A stretch of 64,000 bases of DNA. Source: Streptomyces sp. RKAG293. Its GTDB lineage: Bacteria; Actinomycetota; Actinomycetes; Streptomycetales; Streptomycetaceae. Under the pieces are notes generated by a model. The model was not told the origin of the DNA and did not search any database. It worked only from the letters and a program-made list of their open reading frames with translations. Positions 35,587 through 46,257 of this stretch are shown here, one piece after another. Within the stretch, counting starts at the first letter, position 1. Each line of letters begins with the position of its first letter. The stretch is taken from positions 6,051,501 to 6,115,500 of the forward strand of contig NZ_JAJOZB010000001.1 of NCBI RefSeq assembly GCF_023701745.1, read 5' to 3'. The position numbers and the translations under genes are program-made.

Positions 35587-36978
35587 GTGAGTAGATCCGC
35601 CCACCCCGCCGGGCCCCGCTACGCCGATGTCATGCCCGAGGGGCATTACACCGCGCCGCCCGCCGACCTGAACGTCCTCGATCCGCGCGTGTGGGCCCGT
35701 ACGGTCACCCGCAACACGGACGGTGCGGCCGAGGTCGGCGGGCTGGACGTACGCGATCTCGCCGAGGAGTTCGGCACCCCCGCCTACTTCCTCGACGAGA
35801 AGGACTTCCGGGCTCGCTGCCACGCCTGGCGTGACGCGTTCGGCGAGGGCGCGGACGTGTTCTACGCGGGGAAGGCGTTCCTGTCGCGGGCGGTCGTGAA
35901 GTGGCTGTTCGAGGAGGGCCTCAACCTCGACGTGTGTTCCGGCGGCGAGCTGGCGGTGGCGCTGTCGGCGGGGATGCCGGCCGACCGCATCGCGCTGCAC
36001 GGCAACAACAAGTCGCTGGAGGAGATCGAGCGCGCCATCGAGGTGGGTGTCGGGCGGATCGTCCTGGACTCGTTCCAGGAGATCGTCCGGGTCGCGCACG
36101 TCGCCGAGCGGCTCGGCAAGCGCCAGCGGGTGCAGATCCGGGTGACCGTCGGGGTCGAGGCGCACACCCACGAGTTCATCGCGACGGCGCACGAGGACCA
36201 GAAGTTCGGGCTGGCGCTCGCCGGCGGGCAGGCGGCCGAGGCGGTGCGCCGGGTGCTGAAGCTCGACGCGCTGGACCTGGTCGGCATCCACTCGCACATC
36301 GGCTCGCAGATCTTCGACATGGCCGGCTTCGAGGTCGCCGCGCGCCGCGTGGTGTCGCTGCTCGCCGAGGTCCGTGACGAGCACGGCGTGGAGCTGCCCG
36401 AGATCGACCTGGGCGGCGGCCTCGGCATCGCGTACACCTCGGAGGACGATCCGGCCGAGCCGCACGACATCGCCAGGGCGCTGCGGGAGATCGTCACCCG
36501 CGAGTGCGAGGCGAACCGGCTGGGCGTGCCGCGGCTGTCCGTGGAGCCGGGCCGGGCGATCGTCGGCCCGACGGCGTTCACGCTGTACGAGGTGGGCACC
36601 GTGAAGCCGCTGGAGGGGCTGCGGACGTATGTGAGCGTGGACGGCGGAATGTCGGACAACATCCGCACCGCGCTGTACGACGCCGAGTACAGCGTCTCCC
36701 TGGTGTCCAGGACGTCCACCGCCGAGCCGATGCTCGCGCGGGTCGTCGGCAAGCACTGCGAGTCCGGCGACATCGTCGTCAAGGACGCGTTCCTGCCCGC
36801 CGACCTCGCGCCGGGCGATCTGCTCGCCGTTCCGGCGACCGGTGCGTACTGCCGTTCCATGGCGAGCAATTACAACCATGCTCTGCGGCCGCCCGTGGTG
36901 GCCGTGAATGATGGCGGGGCGCGGGTGATCGTGCGACGTGAGACGGAGGACGATCTCCTGCGTCTTGACGTCGGCTGA
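35587..36978 (+). CDS. lysA: Diaminopimelate decarboxylase
   Basis: 463 residues; GTG 35587 follows GAGGAGACAG, 14 bp after nrtL. It makes lysine from meso-diaminopimelate. Fold-III PLP signatures are VFYAGKAFL (PLP Lys), HGNNKS, HSHIGSQIFD (the HIGSQ absent from the pathway decarboxylase at 13485), GGGLGIAYT, SVEPGRAIVG, and the partner-subunit motif in VVGKHCESGDIVVKD. This is the housekeeping enzyme. Confidence 0.95.
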   Translation: MSRSAHPAGPRYADVMPEGHYTAPPADLNVLDPRVWARTVTRNTDGAAEVGGLDVRDLAEEFGTPAYFLDEKDFRARCHAWRDAFGEGADVFYAGKAFLSRAVVKWLFEEGLNLDVCSGGELAVALSAGMPADRIALHGNNKSLEEIERAIEVGVGRIVLDSFQEIVRVAHVAERLGKRQRVQIRVTVGVEAHTHEFIATAHEDQKFGLALAGGQAAEAVRRVLKLDALDLVGIHSHIGSQIFDMAGFEVAARRVVSLLAEVRDEHGVELPEIDLGGGLGIAYTSEDDPAEPHDIARALREIVTRECEANRLGVPRLSVEPGRAIVGPTAFTLYEVGTVKPLEGLRTYVSVDGGMSDNIRTALYDAEYSVSLVSRTSTAEPMLARVVGKHCESGDIVVKDAFLPADLAPGDLLAVPATGAYCRSMASNYNHALRPPVVAVNDGGARVIVRRETEDDLLRLDVG

Positions 36979-37006
36979 CGTGAAATCTCAAAAATAGCGG
37001 GGCTGA

Positions 37007-37053
37007 TCTCACACACCGGACACGAGATGGATTCTCGCGTCCGGTGCGTGAGA
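37007..37053 (+). terminator. Long hairpin between lysA and hom
   Basis: A 19-bp stem with two mismatches (arms TCTCAC..CACCGGAC..CGAGA) and loop TGGAT lies 28 bp after lysA. It may end the lysA transcript or act as an attenuator before hom. Confidence 0.6.
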
Positions 37054-37090
37054 CTGGTCCCACCCCGAGAGCTGTGAGAAACGAGGTCGG

Positions 37091-38383
37091 ATGATGCGTA
37101 CGCGTCCGCTGAAGGTGGCGCTGCTGGGCTGTGGTGTGGTCGGCTCAGAGGTGACGCGCATCATGACGACGCAGGGCGCCGATCTCGCCGCGCGGATCGG
37201 AGCCCCGGTCGAGCTGGCCGGCATCGCGGTGCGGCGCCCCAACCGGGTGCGCGCCGGAGTGCCCGCCGAGCTGCTCACCACCGACGCCACCGCCCTGGTC
37301 AAACGGGGTGACATCGACGTCGTGATCGAGGTGATCGGCGGCATCGAGCCGGTCCGCACCCTCATCACCACCGCCTTCGAGCACGGCGCGTCCGTGGTCA
37401 GCGCCAACAAGGCGCTGCTCGCCGCGGACGGCGCGACGCTGCACGCCGCCGCCGCCGCGCACAAGGTCGACCTCTACTACGAGGCCGCCGTGGCCGGTGC
37501 CATCCCGCTGATCCGCCCGCTGCGCGAGTCGCTGGCCGGCGACAAGATCAACCGGGTGATGGGCATCGTCAACGGCACGACGAACTTCATCCTCGACAAG
37601 ATGGACTCCAGCGGCGCCGGCTACTCCGAGGCGCTCGACGAGGCCACCGCGCTCGGCTACGCCGAGGCCGACCCGACCGCCGACGTGGAGGGCTTCGACG
37701 CCGCCGCCAAGGCCGCGATCCTGGCCGGGATCGCCTTCCACACCCGCGTGACCATGGACGATGTGTACCGCGAGGGCCTCACCGAGGTCACCGCCGCCGA
37801 TATCGCGTCCGCCAAGCGGATGGGCTGCACGGTCAAGCTGCTGGCCATCTGCGAGCGCACCGTCGACGGCAGGTCCGTCACCGCCCGGGTCCATCCGGCG
37901 ATGATCCCGCTCAGCCACCCGCTGGCGAGCGTCCGTGAGGCGTACAACGCGGTCTTCGTCGAGGCGGAGGCCGCGGGTCAGCTCATGTTCTACGGTCCCG
38001 GCGCGGGCGGCGCACCCACCGCCTCCGCCGTACTCGGCGACCTCGTGGCCGCCTGCCGCAACAAACTGGCAGGCACCACAGGCGCCGGCGAGTCCGCGTA
38101 CACGCAACTGCCGGTGAGCCCGATGGGCGATGTGGTCACCCGCTACCACATCAGCCTTGACGTGGCGGACAAACCGGGCGTTCTCGCCCAGGTCGCCACC
38201 GTTTTCGCGGAACACGACGTGTCGATCGACACGGTCCGCCAGCAGGGCAAGGACGGCGAAGCGTCCCTCGTCGTCGTCACTCACCGTGCGCCCGACGCCG
38301 CCCTGTCGGCGACCGTCGGAGCACTGCGGAAGCTCGACACCGTGCGCGGTGTCGCCAGCATCATGCGCGTGGAAGGGGAGTAA
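37091..38383 (+). CDS. hom: Homoserine dehydrogenase
   Basis: 430 residues; double ATG at 37091/37094 after GAGGTCGG. It reduces aspartate semialdehyde to homoserine, the branch point to threonine and methionine. NAD(P) loop LLGCGVVGSEV at the N-terminus, SANKALLA, YEAAVAGAIPLIRPL with the substrate region, NGTTNFILD, and EADPTADVEGFDAAAK with catalytic Asp/Lys. The last 80 residues are an ACT domain (DVADKPGVLAQVATVFAEHDVSI), the usual site of threonine feedback. It heads hom-thrC-thrB. Confidence 0.95.
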   Translation: MMRTRPLKVALLGCGVVGSEVTRIMTTQGADLAARIGAPVELAGIAVRRPNRVRAGVPAELLTTDATALVKRGDIDVVIEVIGGIEPVRTLITTAFEHGASVVSANKALLAADGATLHAAAAAHKVDLYYEAAVAGAIPLIRPLRESLAGDKINRVMGIVNGTTNFILDKMDSSGAGYSEALDEATALGYAEADPTADVEGFDAAAKAAILAGIAFHTRVTMDDVYREGLTEVTAADIASAKRMGCTVKLLAICERTVDGRSVTARVHPAMIPLSHPLASVREAYNAVFVEAEAAGQLMFYGPGAGGAPTASAVLGDLVAACRNKLAGTTGAGESAYTQLPVSPMGDVVTRYHISLDVADKPGVLAQVATVFAEHDVSIDTVRQQGKDGEASLVVVTHRAPDAALSATVGALRKLDTVRGVASIMRVEGE

Positions 38384-38389
38384 CCCACT

Positions 38390-39481
38390 ATGAACGCTGT
38401 CACCGACCACCCCCGAATGTCCGGCACCCACCAGTGGCGCGGCATCATCGAGGAGTACCGCAGCCGGCTGCCGGTCTCGGCGGACTCCCCGGTCGTCACG
38501 CTCCTGGAGGGTGGCACCCCGCTCGTTCCCGCCCAGCTGCTCTCCGAGCTGACCGGCTGCGACGTGTTCCTCAAGGTCGAGGGCGCCAACCCCACCGGCT
38601 CCTTCAAGGACCGCGGGATGACCATGGCGATCACCCGGGCCAAGGAGGAGGGTGCCAAGGCCGTCATCTGCGCCTCCACCGGCAACACCTCCGCCTCGGC
38701 GGCCGCCTACGCGGTGCGCGCCGGAATGGTCTGCGCCGTCCTGGTGCCGCAGGGCAAGATCGCACTCGGCAAGATGGGCCAGGCGCTGATCCACGGCGCG
38801 AAGATCCTGCAGGTCGACGGCAACTTCGACGACTGCCTGGAGCTGGCCCGCGGACTGTCGGAGAAGTACCCGGTGGCGCTGGTCAATTCGGTCAACCCGG
38901 TACGTATCGAGGGCCAGAAGACCGCGGCGTTCGAGATCGTCGACGCGCTCGGCGACGCGCCCGACATTCACCTGCTTCCGGTGGGCAACGCGGGCAACAT
39001 CACGGCGTACTGGCGCGGCTACCGCGAGTACGCGGCCGACGGGATCTCCACCCGCAAGCCGCGCATGTGGGGCTTCCAGGCGTCCGGTTCCGCGCCGATC
39101 GTCAACGGCGCTCCGGTGCGCAGCCCGCAGACCATCGCGACCGCGATCCGGATCGGCAACCCGGCCTCCTGGCAGTTCGCCGAGGAGGCGCGGGACGAGT
39201 CCGGCGGTCTGATCGAAGCGGTGACCGACCGTCAGATCCTCTCCGCGTACCGGCTGTTGGCCGCCAAGGAGGGCGTCTTCGTGGAGCCCGCCTCGGCCGC
39301 TTCGGTCGCCGGTCTGCTCAAGGCGCTCGAAGAGGGCAAGGTCGACCCGGGCCAGCGGATCGTCTGCACCGTGACCGGCAACGGCCTCAAGGACCCGGAC
39401 TGGGCGGTCGCCGGCGCGCCCCAGCCGGTCACCGTGGCGGTCGACGCCGACGCCGCGGCCGAGAAGCTCGGGCTGGTCTGA
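38390..39481 (+). CDS. thrC: Threonine synthase
   Basis: 363 residues, ATG 7 bp after hom and GGGGAG upstream. PLP fold-II enzyme converting O-phosphohomoserine to threonine. PLP Lys in NPTGSFKDRGMTMA (about residue 66), GNTSASAAAYA phosphate region, LLPVGNAGNITAYWRGY, and CTVTGNGLKDP near the end. Short bacterial/actinobacterial length without the plant-type N-terminal extension. Confidence 0.95.
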   Translation: MNAVTDHPRMSGTHQWRGIIEEYRSRLPVSADSPVVTLLEGGTPLVPAQLLSELTGCDVFLKVEGANPTGSFKDRGMTMAITRAKEEGAKAVICASTGNTSASAAAYAVRAGMVCAVLVPQGKIALGKMGQALIHGAKILQVDGNFDDCLELARGLSEKYPVALVNSVNPVRIEGQKTAAFEIVDALGDAPDIHLLPVGNAGNITAYWRGYREYAADGISTRKPRMWGFQASGSAPIVNGAPVRSPQTIATAIRIGNPASWQFAEEARDESGGLIEAVTDRQILSAYRLLAAKEGVFVEPASAASVAGLLKALEEGKVDPGQRIVCTVTGNGLKDPDWAVAGAPQPVTVAVDADAAAEKLGLV

Positions 39482-39499
39482 CGCGGCGCCGTGGTGAAG

Positions 39500-39548
39500 G
39501 GGCGCACGAAGAAGCTCGCGACACGCATCACGCGCTGTTCGTGCGCCC
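39500..39548 (+). terminator. Inverted repeat after thrC
   Basis: An 11-bp perfect inverted repeat GGGCGCACGAA/TTCGTGCGCCC with a 27-nt loop that can itself pair (CGCG..CGCG) follows the thrC stop. It probably separates thrC from the thrB promoter. Confidence 0.55.
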
Positions 39549-39821
39549 TATGTCGCAGCAGAACCTTCCTTCGATAGGCTGACCCCAGCGGCGCCGCAGT
39601 GCGCCGATCCGGCTCATGCCACAGGCATTGCCGCTCCTGCCGCACACCGCAGCCCCGCCGTACACCGCCGATGGCTGGCATTCCGGGGCAAGAACCGCCC
39701 TTCCGCACAGCACAAGCACCAGAACGAGCACCAGCACAGCACGCACCAGCACAACGAGCACCAGCACAACACGCACCAGCTGCACAAGAACAAGCACCAG
39801 CACAAGGAGAATCGTCGAACG
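39549..39821 (+). promoter_or_regulatory. thrB promoter and repeat-rich leader
   Basis: A -10-like TAGGCT sits about 39572. Downstream, 39700-39805 is almost free of T and rich in A and C, with a 30-bp tandem repeat (39724-39753 and 39754-39783, one mismatch). One frame reads almost only Thr, Ser and Arg codons, another almost only His, Gln and Asn (the thrB frame, without a start). An AAGGAG ribosome site ends it. No gene is called in this 340-bp gap; the stretch may be a rut-like or attenuator leader. Confidence 0.5.
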
Positions 39822-40745
39822 ATGGCCGGTCCCGCGTTCCGCGCCGCCGCGGTCCGAGTGCGCGTCCCCGCGACCAGCGCCAACCTCGGCCCCGGCTTTG
39901 ACGCCTTCGGCCTGGCGCTGGGCCTGTACGACGACGTCGTGGTCCGGGTCGCCGACTCCGGGCTGCATGTCGACATCGCCGGCGAGGGCGCCGAGAACCT
40001 GGCCCGCGACGAGAAGCACCTGGTCGTGCGCTCGATGCGGACCGCCTTCGATCTGCTCGGCGGACAGCCGCGCGGTCTGGAAGTGGTCTGCGCCAACCGC
40101 ATCCCGCACGGCCGCGGCCTGGGCTCCTCGTCCGCCGCGATCTGCGCCGGGATCATGGCCGCCCGCGCCGTGACGATAGGCGGCCCCGAGCGTCTCGACG
40201 ACGCCGCACTGCTGGAACTGGCCACCGAGATCGAAGGCCACCCCGACAACGTCGCCGCCTGTCTGCTCGGCGGCTTCACCCTCGCCTGGACCGAGTCCGG
40301 TGCCGCCCGGGCGATCCGGATGGATCCGGCGGCCTCCGTCGTCCCGGTGGTGTTCGTACCGTCCAAGCCGGTACTGACCGAGGTCGCCCGCGGCCTCCTG
40401 CCGCGCACCGTCCCGCATGTGGACGCCGCGGTCAACGCGGGCCGCGCGGCGCTGCTGGTGGAGGCGCTCACCCGCCGCCCCGAGCTGCTGCTGCCCGCCA
40501 CCGAGGACCGGCTGCACCAGGACTACCGTGCTCCCGCCATGCCCGAAAGTGTGGCTCTGGTGAACCGGCTGCGGGCCGACGGCGTCCCTTCGGTCATCTC
40601 GGGAGCGGGGCCCACGGTCCTCGCGCTCACCGAGGAAGGCGCCGCGGACAAAGTCTCCCGGCTCGCGGGCGAGGGGTGGGCGGCGAACCGTCTGGCCCTC
40701 GACGCGGCAGGGGCCTGTGTACTGCCCCTAGCAGTGGGGCAGTGA
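39822..40745 (+). CDS. thrB: Homoserine kinase
   Basis: 307 residues; ATG 39822 follows AAGGAG. It phosphorylates homoserine for ThrC. GHMP-kinase signatures: VPATSANLGPGFDAFGLAL (N-terminal motif 1), IPHGRGLGSSSAAICAG (ATP loop, motif 2) and SGAGPTVLAL (motif 3). Length is normal. The 340-bp spacing from thrC and its own leader suggest separate control from hom-thrC. Confidence 0.95.
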   Translation: MAGPAFRAAAVRVRVPATSANLGPGFDAFGLALGLYDDVVVRVADSGLHVDIAGEGAENLARDEKHLVVRSMRTAFDLLGGQPRGLEVVCANRIPHGRGLGSSSAAICAGIMAARAVTIGGPERLDDAALLELATEIEGHPDNVAACLLGGFTLAWTESGAARAIRMDPAASVVPVVFVPSKPVLTEVARGLLPRTVPHVDAAVNAGRAALLVEALTRRPELLLPATEDRLHQDYRAPAMPESVALVNRLRADGVPSVISGAGPTVLALTEEGAADKVSRLAGEGWAANRLALDAAGACVLPLAVGQ

Positions 40746-41118
40746 CACGATTGCCGGTTGGAGAGAGGGGGAATGTTTGTTGGATCCGGTAGTGTTAATG
40801 TCAAGCCTGCACTCGACGGCCCATGCATACGAATGGTGCCGAAGTGCACGCAGAAGTGATCTGTGTCCCTTCTGGGGACCGCCACTCTTCCGGGAGCCTC
40901 CCACACTGCCTGAGCATCCTGCCTAAGCAGTGTCGAGCACGCTCCGGAGTCGGCGCGAATTATCTCCTTTAACCTTCGCGCCGGAACCATGTAGGTATTT
41001 CTGCCGCCATCAGGCGGACCATCGCCCCGGCTCTGAGCAGCGGAAACGCCCAGATCCGGACAGCACAACCGGTCGCCGAGCCAGACAGGCCGACGTCCGC
41101 TCCAGGGAAGGACCCTTC
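40746..41118 (+). promoter_or_regulatory. Upstream region of rho with SigR-like promoter
   Basis: In this 373-bp gap GGGAAT (40769-40774), 19 nt and GTTA (40794-40797) resemble the SigR (thiol-oxidative stress) promoter pattern GGAAT-N18-GTT. The remaining 300 bp form the long rho leader, moderately GC-rich, with no gene I can support; a frame open from 40930 into rho looks untranslated upstream of 41119. Confidence 0.45.
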
Positions 41119-43221
<2,103 letters not shown>

Positions 43222-43274
43222 CCCGGGCTCGGGACCTTCCGAGACGTATGTCACAGAAGGGCCTCAGGAGGCTC

Positions 43275-43322
43275 AGAACGGGCTCTCAGGCTCCCCGGAA
43301 GGGGTCCCTGGGAGCCCGTTCT
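43275..43322 (+). terminator. Intrinsic terminator after rho
   Basis: A 16-bp stem with one G-T pair (arms AGAACGGGCTCxCAGG) and a GC-rich loop, 53 bp after the rho stop. Confidence 0.85.
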
Positions 43323-43453
43323 CATGTTCGGCGTGCACACTCGCCAGGAACCACGTCGGGCGGTTCGCCGTCTGACATACAAGACAAGCCACGCCTGAGC
43401 GACACAGCTGGGGGTAGCAGCACACCGACGACGGACGAGGACTGAGAGAGGCC

Positions 43454-44575
43454 ATGGCGGACGACACGAGCGATACGCGGGGGACGAACGGCGGCTCCAA
43501 GCACGCCTCCGGCCGCCGCCGGCGGACGGCCCCGCGCCGCCGCCTGCTGCGAATAGCCGTCTGGGCCGTCGCGGGACTGGTCGTGGTGGGCGGTGCGGGC
43601 GCCGGTTACCTGTACTTCAAGCTCAACGGCAACATCAAGGGCGTCAACATCAACCAGGCGCTCGGTGACGACCGGCCCGAGCAGGTCGACAACGGCTCGG
43701 AGGACATACTCGTCCTCGGTTCCGACTCCCGCGCCGGCGCGAACGACAAGTACGGCACGGACGAGGGCAGCGCCCGCTCCGACACCGCGATGATCGTGCA
43801 CCTCTACGAGGGCCACAAGAGGGCCAGCGTGGTGAGCATCCCGCGCGACACCCTGATCACCCGCCCGGAGTGCGCCAAGACCGGCGGCGGCACCTCGCCC
43901 GAGGTGAACAAGGTGATGTTCAACGAGTCGTACTCGGTCGGTGGCCCCGCGTGCGCGGTCAAGACCGTCGAGTCCATGACCGGTATCCGCATGGACCACT
44001 ACATCGAGGTCGACTTCACCGGCTTCAAGGGCCTGATCGACGCCCTGGGCGGGGTTCCCGTCACCACCAGCAAGGCGATCCACGACAAGAACAGCCACCT
44101 GGACCTGGCGGCCGGCACCCACACCCTCAACGGCGAGCAGTCGCTCGGCCTGGTCCGCACCCGGCACGGCGTGGCCGACGGCAGCGACCTGGGCCGCATA
44201 CAGCTGCAGCAGGCGTTCATGAAGGCGCTCATGGACCGGGTGAACGGTCTGGGCGTGCTCTCGAGCCCCACGCAGCTCTACAAGGTCGCGGACAAGGCCA
44301 CCAAGGCCATCACGACCGACTCGGACCTGGCCTCCGTCAGCGGCCTGAAGGGCCTGGCGGGGAGCCTCAAGGGCCTCAAGTCCGAGAACATCACCATGGT
44401 GACGCTGCCGGTGCAGTACGCGAAGAGCGACGAGAACCGCGTCGAGCCCATGGACGCGCAGGCCGCGCTGGTCTGGCAGGCGCTCAAGGCGGACCTGCCG
44501 ATACCGGCCGCCGCCACCAAGGGCTCGGCCGCCGACGAGACCGATGCCAAGGGCGTCGTCGGAACCGGTTCCTGA
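43454..44575 (+). CDS. LytR-CpsA-Psr family envelope protein
   Basis: 373 residues, ATG 43454 after GAGAGAGGCC. A basic cytoplasmic start (GRRRRTAPRRR), one membrane anchor (about 33-55) and an outer LCP domain with LVLGSDSRAG, RSDTAMIVHL, SIPRDTLI, the conserved Asp/Arg residues that bind pyrophosphate, and LVRTRHGVADGSDLGRIQLQQAFM. LCP enzymes move polymers from undecaprenyl-phosphate lipid to peptidoglycan. It lies between rho and rpmE as in S. coelicolor. Confidence 0.92.
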   Translation: MADDTSDTRGTNGGSKHASGRRRRTAPRRRLLRIAVWAVAGLVVVGGAGAGYLYFKLNGNIKGVNINQALGDDRPEQVDNGSEDILVLGSDSRAGANDKYGTDEGSARSDTAMIVHLYEGHKRASVVSIPRDTLITRPECAKTGGGTSPEVNKVMFNESYSVGGPACAVKTVESMTGIRMDHYIEVDFTGFKGLIDALGGVPVTTSKAIHDKNSHLDLAAGTHTLNGEQSLGLVRTRHGVADGSDLGRIQLQQAFMKALMDRVNGLGVLSSPTQLYKVADKATKAITTDSDLASVSGLKGLAGSLKGLKSENITMVTLPVQYAKSDENRVEPMDAQAALVWQALKADLPIPAAATKGSAADETDAKGVVGTGS

Positions 44576-44657
44576 AGCCGTTCCCGAACCCCTCGAACGG
44601 GCTCCCGCACCGGTTCCGGGCCTTTTCCGGACCCTGCGGGGCCGTCGGGAATGAAAT

Positions 44658-44690
44658 CCGGCCGCCTCTCGTTTTGGGAGATGCGGCCGG
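44658..44690 (+). terminator. Hairpin overlapping the rpmE promoter
   Basis: An 8-bp CCGGCCGC/GCGGCCGG stem extended by TCTC/GAGA after one mismatch. It can end the LCP transcript and covers part of the downstream promoter. Confidence 0.6.
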
Positions 44691-44702
44691 TGCTGGCAGA
44701 CT
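44674..44702 (+). promoter_or_regulatory. Vegetative promoter of rpmE
   Basis: TTGGGA (44674-44679), a 17-nt spacer and CAGACT (44697-44702) form a good housekeeping sigma promoter about 75 bp before rpmE. Confidence 0.65.
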
Positions 44703-44776
44703 GGACCGCTGGCCCCGGTTCACGTGACGCAAACCCGCTCCACGACCCGGCGCCCTCCCGAACCTAGGAGCATCCC

Positions 44777-45004
44777 TTGAAGCGCGAAATCCACCCCGAG
44801 TACGTCGAGACCCAGGTCACCTGCACCTGTGGCGCGTCGTTCACGACCCGCAGCACCGAGAAGAGCGGCGTGATTCGCGCCGACGTCTGCTCCGCGTGCC
44901 ACCCGTTCTACACGGGCAAGCAGAAGATCCTCGACACCGGTGGCCGCGTGGCCCGCTTCGAGGCCCGCTTCGGCAAGAAGGCCGCCGGGTCCGCCCAGAA
45001 GTAG
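44777..45004 (+). CDS. rpmE: 50S ribosomal protein bL31 (zinc-binding form)
   Basis: 75 residues starting at TTG 44777, with CTAGGAG 6 nt upstream. MKREIHPEY start and the four zinc cysteines Cys16, Cys18, Cys38 and Cys41 (CTCGASF, VCSACHPFYTG) mark the C+ type used when zinc is sufficient; the zinc-free paralogue is usually under Zur control elsewhere. It sits just before prfA. Confidence 0.95.
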   Translation: MKREIHPEYVETQVTCTCGASFTTRSTEKSGVIRADVCSACHPFYTGKQKILDTGGRVARFEARFGKKAAGSAQK

Positions 45005-45112
45005 CGACCCGAAAGCGCCGGTTCTCGGTCTCCCGACACCTCGGGGGACCGGACCGGCGCTTTGTCGTCCGGTACCGATAGCAGTCCAGGGTTGTTCAGG
45101 AGAGGCACAGCA

Positions 45113-46201
45113 ATGTTCGAGGCAGTCGAGGAACTGATCGGCGAGCACGCCGACCTCGAGAAGCGGCTCGCCGATCCCGCGGTGCACGCGGATCAGGCCA
45201 ATGCCCGCAAGCTCAACAAGCGCTACGCCGAACTGACGCCGATCATCGGCACCTACCGCTCCTGGAAGCTCACCGGCGAGGACATCGAGACCGCCCGTGA
45301 GTTCGCCCAGGACGATCCGGACTTCGCGGCCGAGCTCAAGGTGCTGGACAAGCAGCGCGCCGAGCTGACCGAGAAACTGCGGCTGCTGCTCGTACCGCGC
45401 GACCCGCACGACGAGAAGGACGTCATCCTCGAGGTCAAGGCCGGAGAGGGCGGCGAGGAGTCCGCGCTGTTCGCCGGCGACCTGCTGCGGATGTACCTGC
45501 GGTACGCCGAGCGCGTCGGCTGGAAGACCGAGCTCATCGAGGCGAACGAGTCCGACCTCGGCGGCTACAAGGACGTCCAGGTCGCGGTGAAGACCAAGGG
45601 CGGCAACGGTGCCACCGAGCCCGGCCAGGGCGTCTGGGCGCGGCTGAAGTACGAGGGCGGGGTGCACCGCGTGCAGCGGGTGCCCGCCACCGAGTCGCAG
45701 GGCCGGATCCACACCTCCGCGGCCGGCGTGCTCGTCACGCCCGAGGCCGAGGAGGTCGAGGTCGAGATCGGCCCGAACGATCTGCGCATCGACGTGTACC
45801 GCTCGTCGGGCCCCGGCGGCCAGTCCGTCAACACCACCGACTCGGCGGTCCGCATCACGCACCTGCCGTCCGGTCTGGTGGTCTCCTGCCAGAACGAGAA
45901 GAGCCAGCTCCAGAACAAGGAGTCGGCGATGCGTATCCTGCGTTCCAGGCTGCTCGCCGCCGCGCAGGAGGAAGCCGACCAGGAGGCCTCCGACGCGCGC
46001 CGCAGCCAGGTCCGCACGGTGGACCGCTCCGAGCGGATCCGGACGTACAACTACCCCGAGAACCGCATCTCGGACCACCGCGTCGGCTTCAAGGCGTACA
46101 ACTTGGACCAGGTCCTCGACGGGGACCTCGACGCGATGATCCAGGCGTGTGTCGATGCCGACTCCGCCGCCAAGCTGGCCGCGGCCGGCGACGCCGGCTG
46201 A
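45113..46201 (+). CDS. prfA: Peptide chain release factor 1
   Basis: 362 residues; ATG 45113 after AGGAGAGG. It reads UAA and UAG stops: the recognition tripeptide is PAT in RVPATESQGRIHTS, and the GGQ hydrolysis motif is at 235-237 in SSGPGGQSVNTTDSAV. Full bacterial RF1 length. It is followed 56 bp later by its methylase prmC. Confidence 0.96.
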   Translation: MFEAVEELIGEHADLEKRLADPAVHADQANARKLNKRYAELTPIIGTYRSWKLTGEDIETAREFAQDDPDFAAELKVLDKQRAELTEKLRLLLVPRDPHDEKDVILEVKAGEGGEESALFAGDLLRMYLRYAERVGWKTELIEANESDLGGYKDVQVAVKTKGGNGATEPGQGVWARLKYEGGVHRVQRVPATESQGRIHTSAAGVLVTPEAEEVEVEIGPNDLRIDVYRSSGPGGQSVNTTDSAVRITHLPSGLVVSCQNEKSQLQNKESAMRILRSRLLAAAQEEADQEASDARRSQVRTVDRSERIRTYNYPENRISDHRVGFKAYNLDQVLDGDLDAMIQACVDADSAAKLAAAGDAG

Positions 46202-46257
46202 CACCAGCCGAAGCGCCGGCTGACCAGCCACAGCGCGAGCTAACAGGAGGGCAATCA

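Noticed and set aside
39616..40173. Thr/Ser-rich reading frame upstream of and across thrB
   Set aside because: No ribosome site, runs 350 bp into thrB in another frame; kept only as a possible leader signal, not as a gene.
40930..41118. 63-codon N-terminal extension of Rho
   Set aside because: Composition is not Rho-like and a good ribosome site precedes GTG 41119.
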